A DNA stretch of 60,000 nucleotides from Liolophura sinensis (taxonomy: Eukaryota > Mollusca > Polyplacophora > Chitonida > Chitonidae): NCBI RefSeq assembly GCF_032854445.1, contig NC_088300.1, positions 746,001-806,000 of the forward strand, read 5' to 3'. Numbering within the stretch: the stretch's first letter is position 1; every line of letters starts with the position of its first letter. The notes below the pieces were generated by a model. It was not told the DNA's origin. It saw nothing but the letters and a program-made list of their open reading frames with translations, and made no database searches. The translations under genes and the position numbers were made by a program. Positions 1 through 11,833 of this stretch are shown one piece after another.

Positions 1-514
1 TAATCGACTTTGTTATGCACATGTATATACATACATATATACTGACATTTACATAATTAATAGCGATGATCAGTATTGATTTCAGACAGAAATGTATGTT
101 TAGACCCTATATTGAGGACATCATAATCCATACAAGTGCTGCAGATATGTAGACCTACACGTTTGTACACCTCAAAATATATTTTGTAATATAGATTGTA
201 CACGTGTAGTTAAGGAACATGGCTGTGCAATTTTTTTTTTTTTTTGTAGTAAACTACAGTTTAGGCTCTGGCAAATGTGTGGCCGTATAAAAAATAGATT
301 GTATTGTTGTAGTGGAGACTTGTAGTGGATACATCAGTATCAAAATCATTTAGACTAAACATGACACGTCTAGCACTGATTATCGGGCCATATACAGCCT
401 GCATTGTGCCTAATAAAGTTCTAAATTTAGAACAACTTCTATCGCCGCGGATTTATTTAAAGGCCTACCGTCACATGGTTTTGCTAAACATCCATCGACC
501 ACTCAAGTTTAAGA
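1..514. other. No gene seen (left edge)
   Basis: AT-rich sequence with a run of about 15 T at 231-245. No coding homology recognised in any frame. Confidence 0.6.
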
Positions 515-831
515 AAGCCCCTTACTATGTACACACCACCACAGCTTATGAAACCCGCTTACTATGTACACACCACCACAGCTTATGAAACCCGCTTACT
601 ATGTACACACCACCACAGCTTATGAAACCCCCTTACTATGTACACACAACCACAGCTTATGAAACCCCTTACTATGTACACACCACCAAAGCTTATGAAA
701 CCCCTTATTTTGTACACACCACCAACGTTTATAAACCCCTTACAATGTACACACCACCACAGCTTATGAAACCCCTTATTTTGTACACACCACCAACGTT
801 TATAAACCCCTTACAATGTACACACCACCAG
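515..831 (+). repeat. 35-37 bp minisatellite, about 9 copies
   Basis: The unit is acagcttatgaaacccgctt followed by actatgtacacaccacc. A second subtype (caacgtttataaacccctta) appears in the last copies. Open frames here are repeat artefacts. Confidence 0.93.
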
Positions 832-1040
832 TTTTCAACCGAGATTTTCATAGGATTGTCAATATTTGGTTATGCTCCTCCAAATTTCTTTATTTATTTT
901 CTTTCTTGCACTTTTATTTATTATGTATTATATTACATATGGACCATGTGAAATAAAATCACATATACATTTGTATATCGCCTGTTATGTAGATGGCGGG
1001 TATGCAGATGGAGTTAGGTTAATATTATGTGTATGGTATT

Positions 1041-1097
1041 TACGTGTTTATTTGATTGGAGGTTTTCGCCGTACTCAAGAATATTTCACATATTATG
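1041..1097 (-). mobile_element. SINE 3' end fragment, minus strand
   Basis: gtttatttgattggaggttt followed by cgccgtactcaagaatattt matches the reverse complement of the SINE 3' end. Only the tail domain remains. Confidence 0.6.
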
Positions 1098-1887
1098 TAA
1101 AGTGTATTCCGTTTAGCTAAAGGTGTATATTCGTGTATACACGCAATAGTGTAAAGACATGAAGCTTTAGCGCAGCCGGCATGTAGCGAACAGGCCGTAC
1201 ACTGGCCTAATGGACAGCCCAGAAAGAACACCTGTCCAGAGTGTCTGCATGACATATTCCAGCAGATGTGAGTCCTGAGGGCAATCAACTGGCTCTTACC
1301 ATATGCTCACACCACTCTCTCTCACAAACACATGTATGGGCCCCACACCACATTACATAATAAGTATTCGAATTAAGATGCATTTAGTTGTGTACACCCT
1401 TCCCACGAATCCACTGGTACCGCCCTAACTCCCGCGGCGTGTGCCAAGCTGAGCAGGTTGACGTACATCGATATTAATCCTCATTTCATACAGGCCTAAG
1501 CCGGTTTAAATTACTAGTGCAGACGTACGTATTACAAGCGACAATGCAAACAGTACATCATGTATAGACACATGCATGAGTGTCACGTAGCGGTTTGTTT
1601 AGGCATTTAGCAGTTTGGCTTGTCAGTTAGTGGGAGAGGTTTGGGAGAGGTAATTTCATGCGCGCAACATGGCTATATGCTCGTATGTTATGTATGCAGG
1701 ACTGTAACGGGCATGACAAGCCACAATACGTGTATATATGATCGCTATATATAACATACGGACACCCCAGGTGCAAGTCAGAGGCAGATAAAAAACTTTC
1801 TTAAAGATTCTGGTGATTATTGATTATATATACGATGTCTTATATATGTAGCACATTCATTCAGTATTTCAGATAATATCAGCATAT

Positions 1888-1965
1888 CCACCATAATGCT
1901 GACCGTCGTCGTATACATGAAACTTACTGAGTGCTGCGTAAAATACCAGTGAAATAAATAAATAT
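1888..1965 (+). mobile_element. SINE 3' end fragment
   Basis: ccaccataatgctgaccgtc, then gcgtaaaataccagtgaaat and an (aaat) tail, matches the SINE 3' domain with substitutions. An (AT)n tract follows 20 bp later, possibly grown from the tail. Confidence 0.6.
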
Positions 1966-1982
1966 CAACATGTCCTTCAGCC

Positions 1983-1983
<1 letters not shown>

Positions 1984-2061
<78 letters not shown>
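1984..2061. repeat. (AT)n microsatellite, about 39 units
   Basis: Uninterrupted alternating T and A for about 78 bases. Confidence 0.98.
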
Positions 2062-2065
<4 letters not shown>

Positions 2066-2970
2066 AAGTGGATACGTTTGCATGAGAAAAAGACCCAGTG
2101 GCAAAAATTTAAACTCAAGAGCAAGAGACATAACATTTAATATTTAAAGATCCCCAAAACTGTAGCAAATATTTGCAAAAGACCACGAACTTATTGTGTA
2201 CAGGTACATGATAGATATCAAATGCTACTTTTTAAACAGGAATGTTTAATAATGATACTCTATCATGTTACTTTAATGGGCAAATATATTGCACAATGAA
2301 TGTCGGCATACATCTGAAATTCATTATCTATTTGTTTTATTTATTGATTTGACTGTTGTTTAACAGAATAGATTTCTCAGCTATATACAGAATGTATGAG
2401 CAAACGGCTACACGCATATGGGTATAGGGGCCTACATCTGAGCGTTCTTGACCTCTTATTGTCGCCAAGACCTCCTGAGCACACGCATGTGAGATAATGG
2501 CGGTTATTCTTCAAGCCTTCAGAAATAATGGTCAAAAAATTATACATGTATTTAAAACATGGAGTATGAATGTCACACCTGCTTGACGTGAGCGTTGTAA
2601 AAACAGAGTGGTCCCCGCAGCAAGTGATTACTGTGTGTGGACATTTCAGGGAGATATAGATGCATATATTCCGCTTCCCTTCTTCCAGCATCGTCTTAAT
2701 TTACAACTGTCTTTATTCTTAGCATTGAAGTCCACAATAATTTTGGAACTACAGAGGTATTCGATCTGAAATTGAAAATTATCCAAAAAAATATACATGG
2801 TTGTGAGTGTGTAACACATTTGTGTTATTTTGTTTACGTCCATGCATGCATGGAAACGAACACATCTAGATAACATATAAGTTGATCAAAACCCATTGTT
2901 TGTGGACCTGTATTGGATCCCTGGCGACAGAAACATCGCTGGCAAAAATACCGCCACATGCATGGACAGA
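2062..2970. other. No gene seen
   Basis: AT-rich; a weak SINE-tail-like piece (tttatttattgatttgactg) lies at about 2338. The small frames here lack recognisable motifs. Confidence 0.5.
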
Positions 2971-3094
2971 GACATTTGACGTGGGAGCTACAAAAGACTG
3001 GCTGTTTGATGAGACATTTGACGTGGGAGCTACAAAAGACTGGCTGTTTGATGAGACATTTGACGTGGGAGCTACAAAAGACTGGCTGTTCACT
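2971..3094 (+). repeat. 42 bp triplication
   Basis: The unit is gacatttgacgtgggagcta followed by caaaagactggctgtttgat and ga. Copies at 2971, 3013 and 3055 are nearly identical. Frames are open on both strands by period. Confidence 0.93.
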
Positions 3095-4021
3095 AAGACG
3101 TTTGACCTTAAGGTACTTTTCCATCACATACATAAGCTGGTCTGTCAAACAGGTCAAACTACAACACATTTTTCACCGGTTTTCAGTTCTGCAGGTTCTT
3201 TATCAATTAAAGTGGAATAAAATGTCCTTTGGTGCAAACTGACTTTTGACTTGGCTCAGTTCCATCTCATGACTGTGTCTTAAGTCTGTGATTCATAATG
3301 AGATCGAGTTCATGGTGTACATTACATGGTAACAGGTGTATAGGTTCAGATGTATGGATCGTAAGTTGCGGATTGTTTCATTGCCATAGATAATGTATGG
3401 TGTACACGACGACAGAATAAACCCTTGCGTGGGTTGGAAATCGATCGGGTATAGCTACTATACAGTATAGCTACTGGTGATGTATGTGTGACCCCACACA
3501 CGTGCAGCTAGTTGCGCGGGTGTGCATACACACGCAGTTTTGTGGGTATAACATTTCGGATTATGTTGTTATTAAAGCACATGCATGATTTGAGGTGTAA
3601 AAGTGCATGGGCTGGGGGTTGTATAAATGTAGTTATTACTCTACACGGGCACATTTTCTTTTTCTTTCTATCTTTCTTTATTTTTGTTTGATTCGATTGA
3701 GGTGTAACGCCATACACTCTTGAATTGTTCAATTCTACGATGGCCATCAGTTTTATAGATTTTGTTGAGTAGCCTCTTCTAATTTAAAACTAATATACTA
3801 CCACCTAATGAGCTTACTCATTAGGGCCAAAAATGGCTTTAAACTACAGTTTTCATAAGGCCCAAGCGGTCAGCCCGGGAATCAAGTAGCCTGTATGGTA
3901 TGAATGTAGGGGTGCAAAGTTCATCCCGCACACTCACGTAGTAAGTTTATCTCCGCAAATTTCTGTCCATTAGCGGAAAGTAGGCAAAAAGATGGGTAAT
4001 TAAAGCTTAGCAAAGACGAGA
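3095..4021. other. No gene seen
   Basis: Nothing recognised between the 42 bp repeat and the minus-strand SINE. A short inverted pair (ctaatgagcttactcattag) lies at 3805. Confidence 0.5.
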
Positions 4022-4205
4022 GTTGTTATTTATTTATTTATTTATTTGACTGGTGTTTTACGCCGTACTCAAGTATAAATCACTTATACGACGGCGGTCG
4101 TGTTTTATGGTGGGAGAAAACCGGGCAGAGCAGAGAAAACCGGGGAAATCCACGACCATCCGCAGATTGCTGTCAGACTTTCTCACGTACGGCACGATAG
4201 GTTAA
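4022..4205 (-). mobile_element. SINE 3' part, minus strand
   Basis: Read on the plus strand it runs from a (ttta)n tail through gactggtgttttacgccgta to the cgaccatccgcagattgctg block. This is the reverse complement of the 3' two-thirds of the 13.3 kb SINE. The tRNA-like head is lacking. Confidence 0.75.
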
Positions 4206-4611
4206 ATCTCGTCTGCCGATCAATCTCAAAGTCGTAAGACCATGCATCAGCGACTATTATTATCTCAGTGCGAAGAGCTGAGATGCATGACTTGATTTGC
4301 GTCTTATAGGGATACAAACTCGTTTCTGACTGGCTGGTGCTATGTCTAGCCTGAGATGAATTTTAGGTATGGCTGATTTATTCAAGCTTTATCGAAACAG
4401 TAAAGTTTTGTGACCTGCAAACACTATCTCCACAGTCAGCCAATTATCGTCGAGTTCGTGTATTCCGAGCCTATAAAATGCTTAAACAATTACTGCTTTT
4501 TCCCATTTTTTGGAGGCATTTCTGTCTTCAATTTCCGTTTCTTTTCATTTCGAGTTCTTTTTTTTTGTATCCGTAATGGACCAAATCACAGTCACAAACA
4601 TGGAATGATTG

Positions 4612-4790
4612 GAGGCCTGCATTGAGTCAGGTTTTTATGAGGTCTTCCCATAGAGACCTGCATTACGACAGATTTGTATGAGGTTTCCATAGAGAAGTGC
4701 ATTATTAAGTCAGATTTTTATGAGATCCTCCAGCGAAATCTGCACTAAGCCAGATTTGTTTGAGATCTTCCAGAGAAGTGTTTTTTTAAA
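4612..4790 (+). repeat. About 42 bp degenerate repeat, 4 copies
   Basis: Units contain 'cctgcattgagtcaggtttt' or similar and 'tatgaggtcttccatagag'. They are diverged in length and sequence. Confidence 0.75.
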
Positions 4791-4917
4791 GTCAAAAGAG
4801 ACAATTGATTGTGTGTATATGGGGTTGTATATAGGAAGGAAGGTCCTTCTGTAAATATCTCTCCAAAGTAAATTGTATACAGTTATGCCTGTAATGGGTA
4901 TACGTGACACCAAAGCT

Positions 4918-5616
4918 GGTCACACTGTAAGTGGTTGATTGTGTTACACTGTAACAGATGTGGTTGACGGTGTCACACTGTAAGTGGTTGAGGGTGTTAC
5001 ACTGTAACAGATGTGGCTGATGGTATTACACTATAACAGATGTGGCTGATGGTATTACACTATAACAGGTGTGGTTGATGGCGTTACACTATAGTAGATG
5101 TTGTTGATGGCGTTACACTATAACAGGTGTGGTTGATGTGTTACACTAGAACAGATGTGGTTGATGGTGTTACACTATAAAAGATGTGGTTGATGGCGTT
5201 ACACTATAACAGATGTGGTTGATGACGTTACACTATAACCGATGTGGTTGATGGCGTTACACTATAACAGGTGTGGTTGATGGTGTTACACTATAACAGA
5301 TGTGGTTAATGGTTGTACTCTGTAACAGATGTGGGTGATGGCGTTACACTGTAACAGATGTGGTTGATGGTGTTTTACACTATAAAAGATGTAGTTGATG
5401 ATGCTACACTGTAACAGGGTTGATGGCGTTACACTATAACAGGTGTGATGGATGGTGTTACACTGTAGAAGATGTGGTTGATGGTGTTACACTGTAACAG
5501 GTGTGGTTGATGGTGTTACACTATAACATATGTGGTTGATGGTGTTACTATAACAGATGTGGTAGATATGTGTTAAACTATAGCAGATGTGGTTGATGGC
5601 GTTACACTTTAACAGA
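4918..5616 (+). repeat. 29 bp minisatellite, about 24 copies
   Basis: The unit is atgtggttgatggcgttaca followed by ctataacag. It is flanked on both sides by a related unique segment (see 4447-4640 and 5618-5750). Confidence 0.94.
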
Positions 5617-5990
5617 TGCTCGTTTCGTGTACGTGTATTCCGAGCCTATAAAATGCCTGAAAATTACTGCTTTTTATGTATCCGTAATAGACCAAATCAC
5701 TGTCACAAACATGGAATGACTGGAGACCTGCATTAAGTCAGTTTGGTGACATATTTTTCTGTTTATCTACAAATGCATGTGTATAATGTCGGAATTTCGA
5801 ATTGCACCAGTTAATTTCATAATCATTTCTTACAAGGTGAAAATAATTAGAGGAAAACACGCTACATCGTGTACCAAAGACATCTATGTAACACCATCAT
5901 TGCTGCATGTATTCCAGAAGGGCCGACACTGTATTTATACGGTGCTGTCTATAACCTGACCAATGATCTGGTGGTATATGCACAACCGAT

Positions 5991-6192
5991 TGGTTAGTTC
6001 CAACCTCCAACTGACGGTCCCAAAGGTGGTTGGTTCCAACCTCCAACTGACGGTCCCAAAGGTTGTTGGTTCAAACGTCCAACTGACGGTCCCAAAGGTG
6101 GTTGGTTCCAGCTTCCAGCCGACGGTCCCAAAGGTCGTTGGTTCAAACCTCTGACCGATGGTGCCAAAGGTGATTGGTTCAAACCTCCAACG
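5991..6192 (+). repeat. 36 bp minisatellite, about 5.6 copies
   Basis: The unit is ggttccaacctccaactgac followed by ggtcccaaaggtggtt. Open in several frames by period. Confidence 0.93.
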
Positions 6193-6482
6193 GACAAATG
6201 TCCTTAATGAGTTTGTACACTTTACCTCGTGTCTATAAATGCGTACATGTCGCACCAGGATATTCTTCTCCGTTTTCCCTACTTCACTTCGCACAAGAAA
6301 CGAACAATGGAGTAGCAAAGGTCATCCTTTGCTATTGTTTCAAGGTTAGGCTTTATAGCACATACAGTGGAATCCATGTAAGCAATTGCATTGCGTTGGG
6401 TTTGCCAGAAGCGAATCAGCTCCTCCGCCCATCTACATTTTGAGTTCGTGGAGTTTGCTATGCTGAAAACCAAAAAAAAGAC

Positions 6483-6511
6483 ACATTGTAACTTACGCTA
6501 AGTTACAATGT
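6483..6511. repeat. 13 bp perfect palindrome with 3-base loop
   Basis: acattgtaactta, cgc, taagttacaatgt. It lies just past the 3' end of the dead LINE. Confidence 0.9.
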
Positions 6512-6759
6512 AAGAATGCATACACACATTTGAAGCTTAAATACTACTAACCTGGTCGTGAGTATCGTGAAATTTACTTGTGGTGTTTTACATCTCAGTC
6601 CATATGTTACAATACTCCATCAACTTACCGCAAAACCCCCCAAGGCATCCTGTAGCAATCTGCAGCGTGGCTAAATCCATATTAAAATCGGTGGCAACGA
6701 ATAAGAAACTCAACAAGAGCCCGATAAACTCGCTTGTGATTACTAGTTGGATCTCCACA

Positions 6760-6960
6760 TTGGGGCGCTAATGTTATCCCATATTACCCCTGTATCCGTG
6801 AACATTCGGCAGTGCAACAAAACATGAAAAGTGTCATCGACCAGACACTCTTCACACATACCAGTACCATGTAGACGAAATCTATAAACATTAATTAGTT
6901 TGCATGTGTCCAGATAAAACTCTGAAGACTAATTTATCATGCTCTTGACAATTCAATGCT
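6760..6960 (-). pseudogene. LINE C-terminal CxxC segment remnant
   Basis: Minus-strand frames give VLSGHMQTN and VYRFRLHGTGMCEECLVDDT followed by FHVLLHCRMF. This corresponds to the 'LsGHs.ln..l.r.g....C..C...eTv.HvLlhC' segment at the C-terminus of I/Jockey-type ORF2. It marks the 3' end of the element's coding part. Confidence 0.7.
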
Positions 6961-7049
6961 AGCTCATGACACACATTTACAGATTTGTCAGAAGCATAAG
7001 AAAAAAAAAGCAACCTTCATCGGATTCGTCCCAATCCCGTTGCTACTGC

Positions 7050-7585
7050 TCAATCAATTTGTGCTTTACGTATATAGGATATGGCTTCATCAATCGACAA
7101 TGGTTTATCACATAATGTGTGCTCAAAGGCTACACCCTGCTTGGTCAACAAGTCCGCTAACTCAGCACAGGTTATACCAAAGTGAGCAGGGAACCAGTCA
7201 AAACAGTTATGAATGTCAATGTAAGCCAATTTTGAACACAAAGTTAATATTTCTTATACAAGCATGGTGGATTTCTGTCACATAAAATTTGCGATTGCTT
7301 GTAAAGAACTCAAGGACTCCGTGAAGATAACCGCTCTGTTTGGGTTATAGTCAGATAAAAAAAATTCAGTGCACACATAATTTCCATTAATTCTCCAGAA
7401 AAAAGAATATGCATAATTAGACAGCTTGACAGACTTACTGTATTTTGTCTCTTGTACACAAAATAAAGCAGCCGCCCTAACGCTCTCCGTTGACTTCGAT
7501 GCATCTGTAAAAACGTATAAATATTTAGACTACTGAGTTTTGATATGGTCTTGTGCACATTGCAGAGAAGAAATGGGTGAATCAT
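7050..7585 (-). pseudogene. LINE RNase H domain remnant
   Basis: The minus strand gives IYTFLQMHRSQRRALG with a later SGELMEIMCAL, then, after a frameshift, NPNRAVIFTESLSSLQAI, then FDWFPAHFGITCAELADLL. These are the three RNase H blocks (first Asp region lost or changed, E in the second helix, 'FTDS' here FTES, and 'W.PaH.Gi.gNE.AD'). RNase H places the element in an I-type clade. Frameshifts and altered acidic residues show it is inactive. Confidence 0.8.
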
Positions 7586-7632
7586 CTTTCTTTAGTTCAT
7601 TTTTTAACTCCATATATATAAATATTAGGCTT

Positions 7633-8026
7633 TGCTGCCACGGAGGGACTTGCGGACTAGCCGAAGTCTGCAGAGGCTTTGTTAGCTGCCACGGAGGGAC
7701 TTGCAGAATAGCCGAAGTCTGCAGAGACTTTGCAAGCTGCCATGGAGGGACTTGCAGAATAGCCGAAGTCTGCAGAGGCTTTGTTAGCTGCCACGGAGGG
7801 ACTTGCAGAATAGCCGAAGTCTGCAGAGGCTTTGCAAGCTGCCACGGAGGGACTTGCAGAACGACCGAAGTCTGCAGAGGCTTTGCAAGCTGCCACGGAT
7901 GGACTTGCAGGACGGCCGAAATCTGCAGAGGCTTTGCTAGCTGTCACGGAGGGGCTTGCAGAACGGCCGAAGTCTTCAGAGGCTTTGCTAGCTACCACGG
8001 AAGGACTTGCGGAACGGCCGATGTCT
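7633..8026 (+). repeat. 51 bp minisatellite inside the minus-strand LINE, about 7.7 copies
   Basis: The unit is gctgccacggagggacttgc, then agaatagccgaagtctgcag and aggctttgtta. It reads as a 17-residue Cys-rich repeat on plus and an Ala/Ser-rich repeat on minus. No start context or homology supports a protein. Confidence 0.93.
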
Positions 8027-9229
8027 TGAGATTAATATCTTTCAACTCCTTGGCCAAAATCACATCCCTTGATCTTACTTTGAATGGTAGATTAGAGAAA
8101 GCTTGGTCATCACAGAATCTGTCGTAATGAGACTGTTTCAGAACAACATTGGCTGAGTCGTTAACATCTCCCTGGATACAAAACTTAACCGTTCGCAGCT
8201 ATCGGTGGAGTCGTTGTAGAACACTTGCAAAACAATAAAGTTAACATAAAGCCTGCCACTACATATACATAGACAAAACGATATATGATACAGTTATCAC
8301 AGACGAATGTGTGAAAAATTCTATGAACAACTTTTGAAGGCCGAGAAAATGAAGCATTGGGGATATGGCACTGACGGACAATTCACTCCGAGTAGCCATG
8401 ATGTAAAAGCTCTTATGAGCTTGGTCATTGACTAGCCCCGAAAGCGTCACGTGATAATTTGTCGATTATCGGTGTGGTTCCTTATAATGAATAGACAGAT
8501 ATCGTTGAAATAAACAAGATTTTGCGGTTAGTTTAACTATTAAACTGATTCATTTTGGACCACACATGTATATACAGGGAACTGAGAAAGGCACCCCATG
8601 TCACAATGTTGGTGTACATATTGGACAGGATATTGCAGTAACTTGTAAGGGTGAGCTGGCAAGAAACCTGCCTCGGGAGAGTCATTGTTTGAAGAAACAT
8701 TGTGACATTACACTCTTTTTCCTTAGCAAAAGTCAAATTTATTAAAAAATATATTCCCAAAATCTGAATGAGAAAGAGTCTGAAATCAATAACAAGGTCG
8801 TGTTATGTTCGTTAGATTCCCTGAAGTCGATACAGCCAACTGGGTCTAAAGCTTACATCCAAGCAGGACCGTTAAAAACGACCCTTATGTCCACGAACAT
8901 CGCTCGGACTGAGCGCGAAACCAAAAGAAATGTCAGCCTTTTGGACAGGGGACAGAGCTAACAGGCCTAAACTTTGGTAGGGTATCAGGCATTTTTGTTT
9001 GTATTTCCTTATTGTCTCATTGTTTAATAGCGATGGTACGGGAGAGTTCCTGAGTTTTGTGACGTCCCTCTAGATAGCAATAACATGACAAACTGGCGCC
9101 ACGAAATGAGTAGCTAGGTACTGACGATTGTTGGCTATTTATTTTGTTGATAAGTGGTGTAGAATTTTTAAAATCTTTTTCGAACATTTTTGGAATGCTA
9201 TTTTATTAATTAATTCACCTTTGTTGGCC

Positions 9230-9690
9230 GACTTTATGTTCACTTTAAGCGGAGCAGTACGGACTGCCCCTGCACATATTCGCACAGCATTGTATTGCAT
9301 CTAGCCTGCTTTTTCAGGGTTTATATGCCTCGCAACAATGGTCCAGTCTGGATCTTACTAAAGCTCTACATATCAGAAAGCAAGGATTTCCTCTCGGCCC
9401 CCCAAAGTTCTGCCCGAAATACACCTCATAAGATTTAACACTTTTTGGCACCGGACCACAACTTGCATAACGGGTTCTTTCCAAGTTAGTCGCATATCCA
9501 GAACCACACCGAGATACCTAAATGGCTCTGATACCTAGCGTTATAGCGTTACCGCTAAGATACAATGCACAATTCTACATTCTTTACCGCCCTCCTTCAA
9601 AAAACGACAGCTTCAGTCTTACCGTCTAGATGTGTAGCCGTCTATCTTGTATGTCATGTGTAACATCACAGATGGCGCCTCGTGTAGCAT
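9230..9690 (-). pseudogene. LINE reverse transcriptase C-terminal/thumb remnant
   Basis: On the minus strand, frames give LYLSGNAITLGIRAI, then RYLGVVLDMRLTW and VRCQKVLNLMRCISGRTLGG, then NAVRICAGAVRTAPLKVN. These match the 'frYLGVvLD..LtW' and 'aLRictGA.rTtP' blocks that follow the catalytic core in I/Jockey-type elements. Several frameshifts and stops interrupt them. Confidence 0.7.
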
Positions 9691-10548
9691 GAGATCTTTA
9701 CATATTAACGGGAAAGACGTAATCGTCCGTTACTTTTGAATCACAATCTGATCGGTTAGAGTTCTGTAACGCTCGTCATTTTCAAACTGTATCTAATACC
9801 GCTTAACCTGGGGCTAGGGTCCGTAAAGGTAGCCATGCTAATTACATCAGCATGATGCCTTTATGAACAGTTGCAATTAAAGCGCGACTGAGATACTTGT
9901 TTAATTGTTATTTGACATGGAACTCATTCACGGACTACCAATTTGAACTTTGATATGGAATTCATGCCTGGAATATTCATTGTTTGCCCTGAATCATTGA
10001 AAACTGATGACCGCTTCTCTCTTGTGTGTTACCGGCTTGATTTCTTATTTGTATAATTTCTTACATACCTTTGTCTTTGGGAGTTAGTGTTAAACATTGT
10101 TTTGGAAATGGATCTTGCGATTATCGATTTGGAACGCCCTTTACGGACTACGAATGGTATATGAATGTAGGACTTGACGTTTATATTTAGTTCGTGAAGA
10201 CATAAATCCCAAATGTATTTCATGACATCGTCTAGCTCCTGTTGTATATGTAACACATAATTTCACATTTCTCGAGGCAAACCAAATTACTTTTATCGAC
10301 GGCAAACAAACATTTATTTTAGTGGACAGAACTTTGAACTTCGAACACTTTTACCCACTTTGAACAGAACCGAGTAGATTGTGCTTACTGAGGAACCAAG
10401 CTAATCTATAGTTTATCATTTTTCCAGGACTTTAGAAATACAACATGCAAGAGCTACTGGCCAGTATGACGTAGGAATTAAGGCATCCTACCCTGACTTT
10501 GGCACTGGAACGACGATGGCCCTTTTCCAGCTAGCTGGTAACCTCATC

Positions 10549-10799
10549 ATCACTCGTCATTCACCAGGGGACTGACATCTTACCGCTCCCTAATGGCTGC
10601 CGCGTACTGGTCATTCACCAGGGGACTGGCATGTTACCGTTCCCTAATGGCTGCCGTGCACTCGTCATTCACTAGGGGACTCGCATCTTACCGCCCCCTT
10701 ATGGCTGCCGTGAACTGGTCATTCACCAGGGGACTGGCATCTTACCGCTCCCTAATGGCTGTCGTGCACTCGTCATTCACTAGGGGACTGGCATCTTAC
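10549..10799 (+). repeat. 54 bp minisatellite inside the minus-strand LINE, about 4.6 copies
   Basis: The unit is gtcattcaccaggggactgg, then catcttaccgctccctaatg and gctgccgtgcactg. Confidence 0.92.
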
Positions 10800-10879
10800 T
10801 TCTACTTCCTCCGGAGGACTTGGGAATGGATGCATCGGCAGCTGTGTTTAAGGCTTTTAACAGGTTATCATTAAATACA

Positions 10880-11330
10880 TCAATATCATCATCAATAATA
10901 TCATCCTCAACAAAAGCTTAGGTACACTCTGTCCGATACAATACCCAATCGACTTTTCCTTCCAACTAGGTGGATGGCCAGATTCACTAAGAAACTGGCT
11001 GAAGTTGCATGAACAGTGCATCGGGAAGTGATCACTGCCACAGAGAGAGGACGAATCTACCCACCAGTTAAAGTAGAATTTGTCTTTTGAACATAATGTA
11101 AGATCTATACAGGACACTTCACCTGTGTGGGGTTCAAGCCTAGTATCCGCGCCATCATTCAACAAAAATCCTGCCTAATAACAACATATCCCGGGTAGGT
11201 GAAATTCAAATGTGGTTTTTAAGAAAGTCCCCTTCAAACAAATATCAGGCATTGGATCAAAATTTAAAACATAAAATTTGAACTCTTGACCATGAGTGCC
11301 TAATCCTATGACTTTTTGTTGTAACAGATT
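10880..11330 (-). pseudogene. LINE endonuclease domain remnant (internally deleted)
   Basis: Reading right to left, one frame gives PDICLKGTFLKTTFEFHLPG, matching the N-terminal 'IICLQETFLKP' motif of apurinic-like LINE endonucleases. After a frame change it gives NDGADTRLEPHTGEVSCIDL and CGSDHFPM, matching the C-terminal 'NDGxxTR...SxIDLT...GSDHFP' motifs. The middle third of the domain is missing, so this copy is internally deleted. Confidence 0.8.
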
Positions 11331-11833
11331 AAATGCCATTACCAGAGAAAAACACAATGAAACAAAAATATTGTATAATCGATTCATTAATGACCGGAAG
11401 CTAATACTAGAGCATAGATTGACTCCCTAAGAGAATTAAAATCAACGTGCTCCGGACCAAGGTGGTTCTTAATTACCCACAAAACAAGTTTAAGGAATCA
11501 GGGCCCATCACCAATTTTAAACGATTTGAAAATAATGTGTATTTGTGGTAATTACTTGCTAGTTATAGTCATAGACAAATTTTCAGTCTGAGTTGTAGCT
11601 TCGACGCTTGTTTGAGTGGAGGAAGATTTCAGAACTGCATGGGTTTACCTTACCAAATGAGGGTTGAGACCCAGATTTGGGCAGAGATTGTGACCGGGAT
11701 AGTGCTAAGGATTGTATTTAATGCGGCGGCATGTACTCTGGATGTGTTTGGGATTGGGACGTACAAAATTGCACTAAGCGGCTATGAGCTTCCTGTAGGT
11801 GTGGTGCCTCTAGTGGGACGTAGTCATCACTTT

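Noticed and set aside
7540-8127. Plus-strand Cys-rich 195-codon frame (SCHGGTCRIAEVCRGF repeats)
   Set aside because: Translation of the 51 bp minisatellite; both strands are open and the flanks match a minus-strand LINE.
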